Below are positions 1-10,987 of a stretch of DNA of 64,000 bases, in pieces. The translations under genes and the position numbers were made by a program. The stretch is from Lepas anatifera (taxonomy: Eukaryota > Arthropoda > Thecostraca > Lepadidae): NCBI GenBank assembly GCA_034440635.1, contig JAOTON010001030.1, positions 1,066,501 to 1,130,500 of the forward strand, in the 5' to 3' direction. Under the pieces are notes generated by a model. The model did not search any database. It was not told where the DNA came from and was given only the letters and a program-made list of their open reading frames with translations. Every line of letters begins with the position of its first letter. Position 1 is the stretch's first letter.

Positions 1-409
1 GGCAGATTCTGCCCCCTAAGATATCGAAATCTACTCGGTCGATTTTTAAAATTCAAAGTGCATTCAATTTCTCTCGCGCTAAGCTCCATTTTGAAAGAAA
101 AAAAATCCAAAAATTCTGAAAATTGAGGGTAGGCGTTTCAAAATATACTAAAGTTCTGCCTTTTTTAGATTACCTGTAACTCTTGTCTCTTAGGCCTGAG
201 TTTCGCGAAACTAGCATAGATTGACAGGAAATTGCTTGGAATTGGTCATATTTCACAATTAGGTGAAATTCAAAATCCAAGGACGGTTCTAGGGCCAGAA
301 ATTTGAGGTTAATTATATTAATTTTGTCATGTCTTCTTTTTTGCAGAAATGCACATGCCAGGTACAGTGTGATATCTCTGATGTCAAGCAAAGTGCTCAA
401 ATGTCAAAA
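1..409. other. AT-rich non-coding sequence, no gene seen
   Basis: I see no coding region here. The first bases contain CAGATTCTGCCC, which recurs in inverted orientation near 22185-22197. This stretch may therefore be the edge of a diverged dispersed repeat, but the match is short and I do not rely on it. Confidence 0.4.
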
Positions 410-1108
410 ATATGACAGTGGTGGATTCGGGGACGCAAAATAGTGGGGTAAGACACAAATTACCCCGCCTGTCAGGTATCGCTACTTTTCAAATTAACCC
501 GCCTTTATCCACCCCTGCTCGACCCGGGGAACACTCCTGGATCCGTCTATGGATGAATTGTGTCCATTTGGTGTTAGGGTTAAATGTATATTTACGATGC
601 TTTGTCCCATTCAATGTAGACACAACACTAAAATACGTTTGAAAGTTAGTGAACTCCTAATTACGGTACCCGAGCACGCCTATGGTATCCTTTTTATAAT
701 ATAATACAGGAATGGAGTGAAAAAATCCTTATTTCTACCCCTCCCGTCCATTCTATAGGCAGTTTGTTCACTTTGGAAGAGTTCGAATGGATAACAGTGT
801 AGACCCCATTTTGAGCTCCTGGAACCGCCTATGGACAAAAATATATCGAAAGACACATCAAATTTCACCCCAAATATCATTTAGTGTTGGAACGAAATGC
901 ATAGTTACAATGCTTTGTCCCATTCAATGCATACACAACACTTACATGACCTTGAGTGTGAGTGAACCCCCTAATCACGGTACCTGAGCACGCCTATGAT
1001 TTCCTATCATTATGTAATACATATACGGGATCAATGCATGGTTATGTTTACCCTGCCCGAACATTCTGTACGGAATCTGTTTACTTTGGAAGAGTTCGGA
1101 TATATAGC
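410..1108. repeat. Diverged ~285-bp tandem repeat (host sequence of the BEL insertion)
   Basis: Blocks around 536-820 and 820-1100 share the same order of landmarks: a CCGCCTATGGA-like start, ATGCTTTGTCCCATTCAATG, a block ending GAGCACGCCTATG, and CTTTGGAAGAGTTCG. The period is about 285 bp and the copies are clearly diverged. The repeat is interrupted at 1109 and picks up again at 12663, on the far side of the BEL-like element. This shows that the retrotransposon landed inside this repeat. No coding function is apparent. Confidence 0.7.
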
Positions 1109-1226
1109 TGTTACGTTCGATTATTAAAAATTATTCAGCCATTCTGGTTTATTGCATCATATTTTGTGTCTCTGAAATTTCCAAATCTCTTCCACGCGCT
1201 AAGTGTTCGGCGCCACTTCTGCAACA
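1109..1226 (-). repeat. 3' LTR of the BEL-like element
   Basis: This 118-bp block is a direct repeat of 12545-12662 and aligns along its whole length with few differences. Read on the - strand it begins TGTTGCAGAAGTGGCGCC and ends GTAACA, so it has the TG...CA ends usual for LTRs. An LTR of 118 bp is short for a BEL/Pao element. Target-site copies are unclear: TATA occurs close to both outer edges but not exactly at the left one. Confidence 0.75.
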
Positions 1227-1369
1227 TCCTCTCCCCATGGCATACACTTGCAAATGTCATCATACATAACCTGCAAACGGTCGACATTTTCAACGCAGAG
1301 AAGGTAAGTGATGCGTATGTAAGTACAACGCTAGATCTGCATGCACATCTTCAATCATCTGGCAAGTTA

Positions 1370-2565
1370 GATGCATTCAAGTTTATTCAGCTTCTGGATG
1401 GGTCGCGATATCTCACTGCCATCTGCCTTGCGCACGGTCGCAGCGCGAGCTTGTCCATCTCTTCCTGAGTGAAGGTTCACGATCCTCCCAGTCTTCCATA
1501 ATGCGGGGTTCGTCTGGGGGCTGTCAGCGATCAGAACCAATTCTCCCAGTTCAGGTAGGTCGGCCGTTTCTCTCTGGGTGAGCCGTAGATGTCTTATGTA
1601 CTCCTTACTCCACCGTTTCCACAGGTGAGTCAGTACTTCTTGGCGATATCTTCACCTGCTTCTCAAATCATTTGCTGATGACTCACGGAGCTCAGCTTCC
1701 ATATCGTTGGATGTGTCCGGTTCATGTGCACCGTCTCGAAGAAAGTCATTCGGAGTAAGAGGGCGCAGATCGTCCAAGTCTTCACTCAGAGGTGCCAAAG
1801 GTCGAGAATTTCATCGCTCCTTCAACGCGACACAGCACAGTTTCCAGCTCATCCAGTGCCCAGAGACTCTTGTGAAGTGTCTTTCGAAGGGCGTCTTTGG
1901 TCATTCTCACGAGGCGTTCCCAAAAACCACCCCACCACGGGGCTCTTTCTACGTTGAATCGCCACGAGATTCCGATACCGGCAAGTACTGGTGCCGCGCC
2001 CTGAAAATTCTTCGCGTTATCGCTGATCAGCAGCTTGGGTTTTCCTCTGCGAGCTGAGAACCGTTCGAACGTCTGTAGGAAATCCTTAGTGGAGAACGTT
2101 TTCACCAGTTCCAGGTGAACACATCTGACGGCCGTGCAGGTGAAGAGGATGAAGTAGGCCTTGATGACCATCCCTCCGTCTCGAGCGTATACGGGGCCCC
2201 CCAGCATCGATTCCAACACGAGAGAAGGGTGGTCCAGAGCGTACCCGTTCTCTCGGTAACGGCACAGTCTCCTGAGTGAAGTGCTGCAGGTCGTAAAGCT
2301 TGCACTGTGGGCACGTGCGGACCACCTGACGGGTTCTCTGGCGACTTTTCGGAACCCAGAGTTTCTCACGCATGGCGAACATGGTTTGTTGTGTACCAGT
2401 GTGGCACAGGCGCGTGTGCAGGTCGAGGCTGGTCACATGAATATCACGATGGTTGTTTGGCATGAGAATGAGGTGTTTCTCGTCCTCCGTCAGCTTTGAC
2501 TCATGAAGACGTCCTGAAACCCGGAGAACATCACTGTCGATGAATGGGTTTAGAGCATGAACGGC
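1370..2565 (-). pseudogene. BEL integrase and DUF5641-like C-terminus (broken)
   Basis: Integrase inserts retrotransposon cDNA into the genome. On the - strand, from about 2565 downwards, the sequence encodes an integrase zinc-binding region with His and Cys residues in HTRLCHTGTQQ and CPQCKLYDL. The catalytic core follows, including ISDNAKNF (about 2002-2025) and the BEL signature ERAPWWGGFWERL (about 1911-1950). A C-terminal part at about 1370-1555 reads LIADSPQTNP...LWKTGRIV, typical of the DUF5641 domain that ends BEL/Pao polyproteins. The frame changes several times, for example near 2090-2370, so no intact protein is made. It lies directly upstream of the 3' LTR, as expected. Confidence 0.85.
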
Positions 2566-2569
2566 GGAT

Positions 2570-2995
2570 GTCTTCGGAATTTGTTTATTTGTGTATTTGT
2601 TTATTAAACATAATCACCAACAGGCTGATGCCCACTAACAGGTGAAGTCAGGTATTAAAACTCTCTCACCAAAAACTAACACATACACATAAACATGTCC
2701 GAAACACCCTAGTGCTAAAAACATACAAATGAGTAAAATGGGTGCTGTAAAAATAAAGTTATTAAAATAGTTTGAGCTCATTCCCTCTTCATATATTTGG
2801 TGCACATCTACCCTGGTGACCTCACACTCTTAGGTCCCTTATGTACTCCACAACGCGAGCTCTAAAAATGCTATAGGTATCAACAAAAAAATCGGAGTTG
2901 ATCATGGTCAAAAACCTATTAGCAGATTTTGGTATCCGGCACAGAAACCCCGAGGCAACCGTGTTTACACGGCCGCGTGGCTGATATGGGAATGT
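2570..2995 (-). mobile_element. 5'-truncated LINE tail inserted in the BEL pol gene
   Basis: This block interrupts the BEL coding sequence between integrase and RNase H. On the - strand it ends in an A-rich tail (AATAAACAAATACACAAATA at about 2583-2602), which fits a LINE 3' end. No domain can be recognised in the remaining bases, so the family is unknown. The exact target duplication was not resolved. Confidence 0.5.
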
Positions 2996-2999
2996 TCAT

Positions 3000-3655
3000 T
3001 CCTTTTTTCAGTAGGTCCAACTCTTCCCGGAATGACTCCTGCACCTCAAGGATCCACCTTTTTCGGCTTTCACTATCTCTCCTGCCGTCAGTTCACCAGA
3101 CGCTCTGCTCTTATGATAAGCTTTGGTGGAACTGAAGTTCGTCAGAGGCAGCAGGCTGTTCAAACAGCATGGGACGCACGCAGAGGGGCACGCATTCACA
3201 GCTGTTGCGGATTATCTTCATTTCGGCATTCGGATGGTTCCGGCCTGGCGCGTGATGTTGGCCATGCATCCTCTGGATTGTTTGAGCCAATCTGGTCCTT
3301 CTTGCCAAAGACGCGCCACCAGTTTTTCAGCTGAAACTCCTCTCGAGGGCATGTCAGCCGGATTAGAGTTTCCAGGAAAGTGACGCCATCTACCAGGAGG
3401 GAAGTTGGACTGGATTTCAGTCACACAATTGCACACAAAGTACCCCATCTTCGGGATCGCTCTGGATCCAGGCGAAAGTCACCGCGGAGTCTGTCCAAAA
3501 GTACACGTCCTGACACTACACACGGAGCGATTCGATCACGTACTTGGTGAGCCTGGAGGCAAGAACAGCATCCATAAGTTCAAGACGGGGAAGACACATT
3601 GGCTTTGTCGGCGCCAGTCTTGTCTTGCTCATCACAAGGCGAGTTTCGGTGGAGT
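3000..3655 (-). pseudogene. BEL RNase H region, downstream part
   Basis: On the - strand this encodes the segment between the RNase H core and integrase of a BEL polyprotein. Recognisable pieces are RLVMSKTRLAP followed by LPRLELM (about 3580-3650), and WRHFPGNSNPADMPSRG (about 3330-3390). The second is the well-known region in which BEL and Gypsy elements carry the HVPGxxNPADxxSRG motif. The reading frame is interrupted. The upstream side runs straight into the 20-bp minisatellite, which splits the RNase H domain. Confidence 0.82.
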
Positions 3656-4188
3656 GGGTGCTACACCGGTGGAGTAGGTGCTACACCGGTGGAGTGGGTG
3701 CTACACCGGTGGAGTGGGTGCTACACCGGTGAAGTGGGTGCTACACCGGTGAAGTGGGTGCTACACCGGTGAAGTGGGTGCTACACCGGTGGAGTGGGTG
3801 CTACACCGGTGGAGTGGGTGCTACACCGGTGGAGTGGGTGCTACACCGGTGGAGTGGGTGCTACACCGGTGGAGTGGGTGCTACACCGGTGGAGTGGGTG
3901 CTACACCGGTGGAGTGGGTGCTACACCGGTGGAGTGGGTGCTACACCGGTGGAGTGGGTGCTCCACCGGTGGAGTGGGTGCTACACCGGTGGAGTTGGTG
4001 CTACACCGGTGGAGTGGGTGCTCCACCGGTGGAGTGGGTGCTACACCGGTGGAGTGGGTGCTACACCGGTGGAGTGGGTGCTACACCGGTGGAGTGGGTG
4101 CTCCACCGGTGGAGTGGGTGCTACACCGGTGGAGTGGGTGCTACACCGGTGGAGTGGGTGCTACACCGGTGGAGTGGGTGCTACACGT
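3650..4188. repeat. 20-bp minisatellite, about 27 copies, inside BEL RNase H
   Basis: The unit is GTGGAGTGGGTGCTACACCG, nearly perfect, with rare variants: GAAGTGGG near 3730-3775, GCTCCACC at four places, and GTTGG near 3996. Each unit junction makes the 8-bp palindrome CACCGGTG. One unit corresponds to retrotransposon sequence that should occur once between VYLRT and RLVMSKTR on the - strand, so the array looks like a local amplification of coding DNA. Because 20 is not a multiple of three, each added unit shifts the frame. The long + strand reading frames over the array are by-products and not genes. Confidence 0.95.
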
Positions 4189-4189
4189 G

Positions 4190-4804
4190 CGCAGATACAC
4201 CGCAGTCTCATACGCCTCCTGACTTGCGGCGCAGGACGTGTGGATGGGGAATTGCTCAACGTTTACTGACGCATAGGCGCGAGGAATCCGGAGGAGATCT
4301 ACACAGTTGAGATCCTGCAACCAGTCGCTCCACTTCTGCCGCGCGTCTTCAGGGATGTCGCCATCCCAATCCAGGCCCCGGGTTCACAAATCCTTGAGTA
4401 TTAGCATGGTGCGGAGTATGAGGCCCAGTGGATCGAATACCCTCACTGATATCCGCAGAATGTTGCGCTTTGTTGCTCGCAGCTGTGCCCCAAGCTCAAC
4501 AAGGTCAGTGCAGTCGAAACGAAGAACATCTTCGAAGGGAGCCCAGCTAACACCCAACACTTTGAACGGTTCCGTCTGGCTTTTGCCGTCACCCATCAGC
4601 ATGTGCTCTTCTGATTTTGTCATCCTTTCCACGTTCAGCACCCTGTACTGCTCCATTTTGTTAGGTTCATCTTGGCGTCATCGAATATCTTCTTTGCTTC
4701 ACGCGTGAAGTCCCTTGACTCCTTCTCGGTCTTCAAACTTGCAAGAAGGTCATCACAGTAGAGGTCGCGTTTCAGCACGTATACTGTTTCACTTGTCTCA
4801 TCAT
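4190..4804 (-). pseudogene. BEL reverse transcriptase, C-terminal half
   Basis: Reverse transcriptase copies element RNA into DNA. Reading on the - strand from 4804, the catalytic motif YCDDL (about 4746-4760) appears in the position of the usual YVDDL. It is followed by KFEDAK-like sequence and then by a frame containing KVLGVSW (about 4548-4570) and FDPLGL (about 4415-4435), both typical of BEL/Pao RT. The N-terminal half lies beyond the inserted transposon at 10151-10500, so the insertion separates the earlier RT motifs from the YxDDL active site. At least one further frameshift occurs near 4660. Confidence 0.85.
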
Positions 4805-4809
4805 AGCTG

Positions 4810-5310
4810 GGTCATTCCACCGTGAATCGACCAAGGCATAAAACCCTACTATTTTTTATTTCCACCAAAATTGGTATATGGGGACTCGCAAGGGCGTAGA
4901 ATCGACACATGGCACCCACAAAATTATTTGAAAATTGGTTGGAGAGAAATGGCCTCCGGCAATCTTTGAAAGTCATTATATAGGCATTGATTAGAATGCC
5001 TATAGCTCGAAAAAGTTTTCAATTGATTTCTAAAAATGCTGTAGTCTTAGGATTTAAATTTTATGGGCAACATTTTAACTATCTTTAATTTTGAAATTTA
5101 AAGAAAAAACTGTTTGTGATCTCATGACCTAGTTTTGTAAGGGCGACCTTGACCCGTAGTACAGTGAAATTAAAAAGTTCTCTTGAAAGCGTTTTGACAT
5201 ATGGTAGTAGTCTTTCATATCAAATGATAAAAATAATGGCTTTCAAAATGCATATACTACTTTTAGCTTCATATATATAACACTAGGTGTCACTGTGGAG
5301 CTAGGCTAGC
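4810..5310 (+). repeat. Left terminal inverted repeat of the 5.3-kb transposon
   Basis: This is the diverged inverse of 9645-10145. Shared landmarks in the same order are TCATTCCACC, a CTATTTTTTATT block, GGCCTCCGGCA versus GCCTCCGGCA, TACAGTGAAAT-like sequence, and CACTAGGTGTCACT followed by GGAGCTA. Many substitutions and small gaps separate the arms, which suggests an old insertion. Confidence 0.75.
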
Positions 5311-5582
5311 GTAACTCATGTTCTAATTGGCTTGCAACTTTAAAAAATAAAAACATTGGAAGAATCAAAATCAAGCAGTCAAACTAGAATTGAATCACTT
5401 TACCACAAGCACAGGAATAAGGGGTTGCCCTCCCCTATTTTGAATTCAAATTATTGTCCCTTTGGGAATGAGCTTACCTGGTGTAAATGTCATGTATGGT
5501 TGTCTGGATCACTGTACATCTTTTGCAAATAAATATGTCCCCGTCACATTGAATCACCGAACTATGTCATTTCCAGAAGCAT

Positions 5583-6623
5583 TTAACCCGCGCCCCACTG
5601 GGGTCCGGCGCCACCTTCGCCCCACTGGGGGTCCGGCGCCACCTTCGCCCCACCGGGGGCTTTCAATGCCCCCCCTAACTCCGAAAATATGGAAGTTAGC
5701 GCAAAGCTGCAGAGTGTATTAGAAAGATCATGCGAATTCAGTAAGATTTTAATTGGTATGTTTAAGCGCTCTGGTCTCTGTTATGACTTCCAGAGGTCAA
5801 GTTATGTCACGATAGGCTATTTCCAGTAAAATATGCAATCCTTAAGAAACCTGAGCATAGCTCTCACGCGATTAGAGCTATTGAGATCTGGAAAAAATCA
5901 TTTGGTAGGAATTACCAGGACTTTCTCCGCTATGTGGAACATAATGGCCTCCCGCCAGTGCTTTGACCTCCAGAGGGTACCTCGTGACTTAATATGACCT
6001 GAGTTCAGGAAAGGTAAGAATGTGACCTTGTTGCATATCAAATGAAAACCAGTGACGAGACATACACGATGACGTTTATTTCAGTGCTCTCGCTTAATTA
6101 GGTCAAAGTTATCGTCAATATATTGTTTTTGACCTCTGGTGACCTCTGATGATCTCAGATAGATCAAAGTGCAATATCTCCCCTGAGATCCATGAAAGGG
6201 TGTCCAAGAACGCTTTTCTGAGCAATCTGAGTATTTACGATTATTTTGTGACTTTTATTTCATAAGACACCTTTTCCCATGCTTTTTCATGGAAGAGGTT
6301 ACCTGGTGACCTGACCTCAGGTCACCAAATCAAAAATCCCGAAAATACATTTTGTAGATTCCGGAGGAGTCATGAAGTGTAGAAAGTTTAAAATCGATCG
6401 GCTTAGAAATGTAGCTATGGTAGAGCTCAAGAATTAAAGTGAGGTGACCTTGGTTGACCTCGCCTGGTGACCCGGGGTAATAAATTTCAGGGATGATGGG
6501 AAAATAATGGGGTAAAAGGAAGAACCCTCAACCGTGGTGCTGCCCCTCGTTGTTTGTCTGTTGTTCTGAAAGAAACACCTTAGGGGGCCATCGATTTCAT
6601 TATTCTAGGTGGGTGAGGGTTAA
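5583..6623. mobile_element. TTAA-flanked 1.04-kb non-autonomous element (copy 1)
   Basis: It is bounded by TTAA on both sides (5583-5586 and 6620-6623). It begins with CCCGCGCCCCACTGGGG and a short GTCCGGCGCCACC duplication, and ends CCTTAGGGGGCCATCGAT...GTGAGGG. The same element occurs at 53190-54224 with almost the same length (1,041 versus 1,035 bp). The body holds many GGTCA/TGACC motifs and no coding region. TTAA duplication is the mark of piggyBac-type transposition, so a piggyBac-related MITE is the best guess. Confidence 0.75.
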
Positions 6624-6879
6624 GGAAGATTTATTACTGTTGAGGCTTTGCGCCGCGTTCCCCGGACGCAGCTTGAATCAACATATTTTATGACCTCAGT
6701 TCGGCTTCTATAGCCTTTGGTAATCTTTAAGTGAATTTTGCTCTGCGTACTCATTATTTTAGCTCTTTTATAATGAAGAAGTTTTAGGCACTAAAAACAT
6801 ATCATTGGTGATTTTTAGTGGTGCATTACATTGCATGGGACTGGTTCAGAGTACAAAAATACTCCTTAGGAGTGAAAGC

Positions 6880-9610
6880 AACTAGTTCAAGTGTCCACAT
6901 CATTTAAATGCACTATTCATAAGCCATTCTGAATCATTTACACCAATTTAATGAGTCTCTAATCATCTGTCACTGCTTACGCCCCCTTTCAAGTCAAATT
7001 AGTTCAGAGGCCGAAAAAGTCAAGTCCGTATTGGAAGAAAACGTCTTGTTCAGTGTCCTTTTCATGCAAGTTGACTATTCGTAAGAAATTTTGCATCATT
7101 TCCGCCAAGTGCCTGCTTCATCATCTGTTATTGCGTACACACCTTCAAGGTCAAATAAGGTCAAATTTCGAAAAAGGTCAAGTCCATATAATATTCACAT
7201 CAACTAGTTAAGTGTCGATATCATTCAAATTGACTATTCATAAACCATTATGCATCATTTACGCCAAGCAACTTTGCTTCTTCATCTGTTATTGCTTACC
7301 CTCTTTCAAGGAAAAATAAGGTCACAGGTCGAAAAAGGTCAAGTCCATGTCGAACGCAACTCAAATAATTCGGTGTTCATCTCATTTAGAAATACTGAAT
7401 TGAAATACGCATCTGTAGGCGTTATTCGACACATATTTATCACTGAGATCACGCAAGGTCACATCAAGGTCATTGAATGTCAAAAAGGTCATAAAAGGTC
7501 TAACCTCCGACACTTATCCTCCGGCACCTGAGTACCCTTTGGAACCATTGTTTAGATTCACCGAACCGAGGAAGCAGTCCGAATAGCGGTAAAATCCTGA
7601 GTCCAAATAAGGCATGTGGCACCGATAATATCAGTGCGAGGATTATTTTGGAGTGTGCTGACGAGCTAGCTGTGCCCTCACCAAAATTTGTAAACTCTCT
7701 CTGCAGAGCGGCATCTTCCCTACACGGTGGAAACTGGCCAACATTGTTCCTATTTTTAAAAAGGTGACAAAAGGACCCGGCTAACTACCGATCCGTATCT
7801 CTTTGCCCTCTTCTCAAAAATCCTGGAAGAATTGTGTACGCCAGCTGTACCACCACGTTGCGCCGGTGCTGTGCCAGGAACAGCATGGGTTCATTCCGGG
7901 TCGGTCGTGCTCTAGCAACCTTGCCACATACCTCAGCTCGGCGTGGGAGGCATATCGGAGGGCCATCAGACGGATGGCATATACACGGATTATTCGGCCG
8001 CCTTTCAAAGTGTGAACCATAAACTAATCATTCATAAATTGAAAAATTCCTATCATTTGCAGGCTTCTGCTCTTCACTGGTTCGTCTCTATCTCTCCGAT
8101 AGGCGTCAGCGGGTCATCGTTAACGGAAAGCATCTGACTGGATGCCAGTTACTTCAGGTGTTCCGGAGGGTTCTTTGGTCGCTCCTTTGTTTTTCTCTGT
8201 TCATAAACGACCTTCCGTTGGAAATTGAGTCATCCTGTTTAATGTACGCCGATGATGTCAAAATTTACCGTAAAATCACGGCCCCAGCTGACGGGCTGCT
8301 GCTGCAACACGACCTAGATCGTTTGCAGAGGTGGTCCGTTGGGTGGGGTCTCATTCTAATCCCATAAAGTGCAAATCGTTCACGATGACCCTCAGACGCG
8401 CACCTGTTCAGATACAATACCATATCGATAACGCTGTTCTTGAAGCTGTTAACCAAATTCGTGATCTAGGCACAATTTTAGACACCAAACTCACTTTCTC
8501 GGCTAACATTTCTAGCATAGTTAGTGGGGCAAACCGTGCACTAGGCCTTTTGATTCGAACATTTCAGACAAATTCAAAAGGACTAAATTCAACCAAAATC
8601 TCTTCTGACGGCATACTACGCCAACATTAGGTCTTTGTTAGAATACAACAGCGTTATCTGGTCAGGTGCTGCCAATTCCCCACGGTGCGGGTTGATCGGG
8701 TACAGCACAAATTTTCATCGGCTAAATCATCATGTTACCACACATTGCGTTTCCCTTTCTTACGAATCTCTTCTTAACCACTTCGGCGTCATTTCGCTTT
8801 TTCTCGTAGATTGCCACGACTTGCTCTTTCTTAAAGGTCTATTTTCGAACAAAATTAGGTCATCAAGTTGCTCGAAAATTCCCATTGCATGTGCCATCCC
8901 GATCAACTCGCACGCTGCTTCTTTTCGCTGAGCGCCGCGGTCGTGTCAGCACCGTCAATAACGGCTTCCCTCAGCGTATACCGAGGGAGTTAAATGCATT
9001 TCTGCGGCGGGGAAATGCGATTTTTTCAACGACTCTTTTATCGATTTTAGGAAACATGTTCTTGCATATATTCGCACTGTTTAATTTTTATTACCGTCAC
9101 TTTTACCATCGGTTTTATCATCAGCTGCATCTTTCTCATCACCACATTTTGTTGTTTTTACCGCTTTTACATGTGTGTCTCTCATCTGTGTACATAGTTT
9201 TCTTTATTTACATCGACTTGCCTGTTAATGGATCATTTTCTGTTGGCGATTTACTTAATAAATAAATAAATAAATAAATAATAAAAACCTCATAAAGTGA
9301 TCCTCGAAGGTTGAAAGAAAATATTATGGGCCAGATTATGAGCAAATGCTGCAAAAGAACGGTGAGAGACAGGAGCATTCACGTGAAAACGGGTACAGGC
9401 GCCCAAAGGATCCCAACATGCCTCCACTCTTGAGGTCATAACTCCGTGACCTTGAAGGGTAGGAACAATTTTTTCTCGCAAAATGTGCACAATGAATGCC
9501 TCAGAGGCTATACAACATTTCAAAACTCTTAATTCAAAAGCTTGTTATAAATTCTTCAAAAACCTGCGGGGAGGGGGGTCCACGGCTCCCCTTAAATTCG
9601 GACGTTCCTC
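6880..9610. mobile_element. Second AGGTCA-rich element, split by a LINE
   Basis: The parts 6880-7507 and 9286-9610 match 59380-59915 and 59930-60215 respectively, in the same order and strand. Together they form one diverged copy of the element at 58798-60245, interrupted at AACCTC by the LINE at 7508-9285. Landmarks include ACTATTCATAAGCCATTCTG, GGTCAAGTCC and AGTGATCCTCG. The left end beyond 6880 does not obviously match and seems truncated. There is no coding region of its own. Confidence 0.75.
7508..9285 (+). mobile_element. 5'-truncated LINE with exact 6-bp target duplication
   Basis: A 1,778-bp insertion lies between two copies of AACCTC (7502-7507 and 9286-9291). It ends in an (AATA)n tail at about 9257-9285. 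The inside encodes broken pieces of a Jockey/CR1-type reverse transcriptase: NKACGTDNIS (about 7600-7630), WKLANIVPIFKK (about 7725-7765), FINDLPLEI and YADDVKIY (about 8195-8270), and the C-terminal RRGRVSTVNNGFPQR (about 8935-8980). The 5' truncation and target duplication are typical of LINE integration. Frameshifts make it non-functional. Confidence 0.88.
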
Positions 9611-9644
9611 CGTCACTGGCATTAATTATACCGTGGGTTACGAC

Positions 9645-10145
9645 GGCATAGCTCCATAGTGACACCTAGTGTCATGTTTCGAAAGTAAAAAGGAGTATAT
9701 ATTGTGCGAAATCCATATTTGTATTATTTTACCTAAAAGAGAATTGCCAAATGTAGAAATCCTATCACACGAATTTATAAATTTCACTGTACGAGGTCAC
9801 GAGGTCAAGTTCACCGTTAAAAAAATAGGTCACGAGGTCATGAGGTCAAATTTGCAGAAATATACAAATCGAAGATAGCCAAATTCAAATTTGCTAAATG
9901 GTGAACAAAAACGCAAAATATCGTTATGATAAAAAGGCAGAACTATAGGCTTTCAAAACAATGTCTACATGGTGACCTCCGAAAAATGCCGGAGGCTTTA
10001 TCTGTCCTACCAAATTTTCAATTTTTTTGACGGCATGGTTAGATTCTACACCTTTGAAACCCCCTTAGCACCATTTTTGGAAACAATAAAAAATAGAAGG
10101 GTTTTATTTTACAATATTTTTGGTCGATTTATGGTGGAATGACAC
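9645..10145 (-). repeat. Right terminal inverted repeat of the 5.3-kb transposon
   Basis: This arm mirrors 4810-5310. It contains several GGTCA-type motifs (for example GAGGTCACGAGGTCA near 9796-9811) that also occur in other elements of the window. The arm ends GGAATGAC at about 10137-10144, directly against BEL reverse transcriptase sequence. Confidence 0.75.
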
Positions 10146-10150
10146 AGCTG

Positions 10151-10971
10151 TCAAGGTGGTTTTTTTACTACAGCTTGGAGCAGGAATGGAGACGCGGATA
10201 CACCGAAAACTACCCGAGTCATGCGATACGTGACATCATCATTCTGATTTTCCCTCCATAGGAACCTTGTGACGTCACTATCTTGATCGTGGAGGCAGAT
10301 CTGCAGGAAGGCTTTCTCGAGGTCTGATGAAACAGCCACCAGATTGACACGAAACCGAAGAAGCACTGCAGTTAGATCGGTGATCCAGTTCGGTCCAGGA
10401 AGAACAAAGTCGTTCAACGATCTCGGGTCCCTTCAGGTTGACTTGGTGCTTCTTCTGCGAATCCATTGTTCATGTACTGCTTCATTGCTCGATTGTACTC
10501 TTCGGTTTTGCCAGATTTCTCAAGCGCGACTTCACCTCTTTTCAGTCTTTTCAGTGCAATTTCTTCGTGTGTCGGCAGACCCTGGAATCCTGATTTGGTG
10601 GGCCAGTGAACTTTATACCGGCCGTCTTCGTCTCGCACACGGTTTGCAGAGAAGTGCTGAATCGCCAACTCCTCGTCAGCACGTTTCTCTTCAACTTTTG
10701 ACGAGAATGACGGCGCTTCTATGCCGATAGAGTCTAGGCTCCATAGTCGATCGACATCATCCTGAGAAGAGCCCGCTTGCAGGAACATCACTTGACGGTT
10801 TGACACCGCTACGCCGGATGAAGTTCTGCCGCCTACGACCCAGCCAAAGATGGAAACGATCGTGACTGAACCCGAATTTCCCACTTTGACGGCTGGCTTG
10901 GTCACGTAATGGTAGAAGTCCATGCCGATCAAAAATTTCGACCCCGTCCGTAGATCCATGACTAGGGTCAT
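10151..10971 (-). pseudogene. BEL protease end and reverse transcriptase N-terminal half
   Basis: The frame 10414-10971 carries the segment after the aspartic protease core, including FLIGMDFYHYV and GWVVGGRT, then the charged linker and EEIALKRLKR leading into RT. The overlapping frame 10151-10417 has the first RT motifs: SDLEKAFLQI (catalytic Asp of motif A) and VVFGVSASPFLL (motif B). The protein stops where the 5.3-kb transposon begins and resumes at 4804. The two frames do not join, so there is also a frameshift near 10415. Confidence 0.87.
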
Positions 10972-10987
10972 CTGCGAGTTTTAGCAC

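Larger units (their letters stand above)
4810..10145. mobile_element. Large DNA transposon with ~500-bp terminal inverted repeats
   Basis: The ends are inverted copies: GGTCATTCCACCGTGAATCG at the left and the reverse complement of a GTCATTCCACCATAAATCG-like sequence at the right. Similarity continues inward for about 500 bp on each side (4810-5310 and 9645-10145), to a shared CACTAGGTGTCACT block. AGCTG occurs just outside both ends (4805-4809 and 10146-10150) and may be the 5-bp target duplication. Apart from younger insertions (5583-6623 and 7508-9285) I see no transposase, so it looks non-autonomous. The superfamily is not recognised. Confidence 0.75.

Noticed and set aside
962..1468. 168-codon + strand frame
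   Set aside because: It runs across the BEL LTR border and is antisense to the integrase end, so it cannot be a conserved gene.
3754..4310. Frames of 142-178 codons with GGVGATPVEWVLHRWS repeats
   Set aside because: Three overlapping frames over a 20-bp minisatellite, in inverse orientation to the BEL gene it interrupts.
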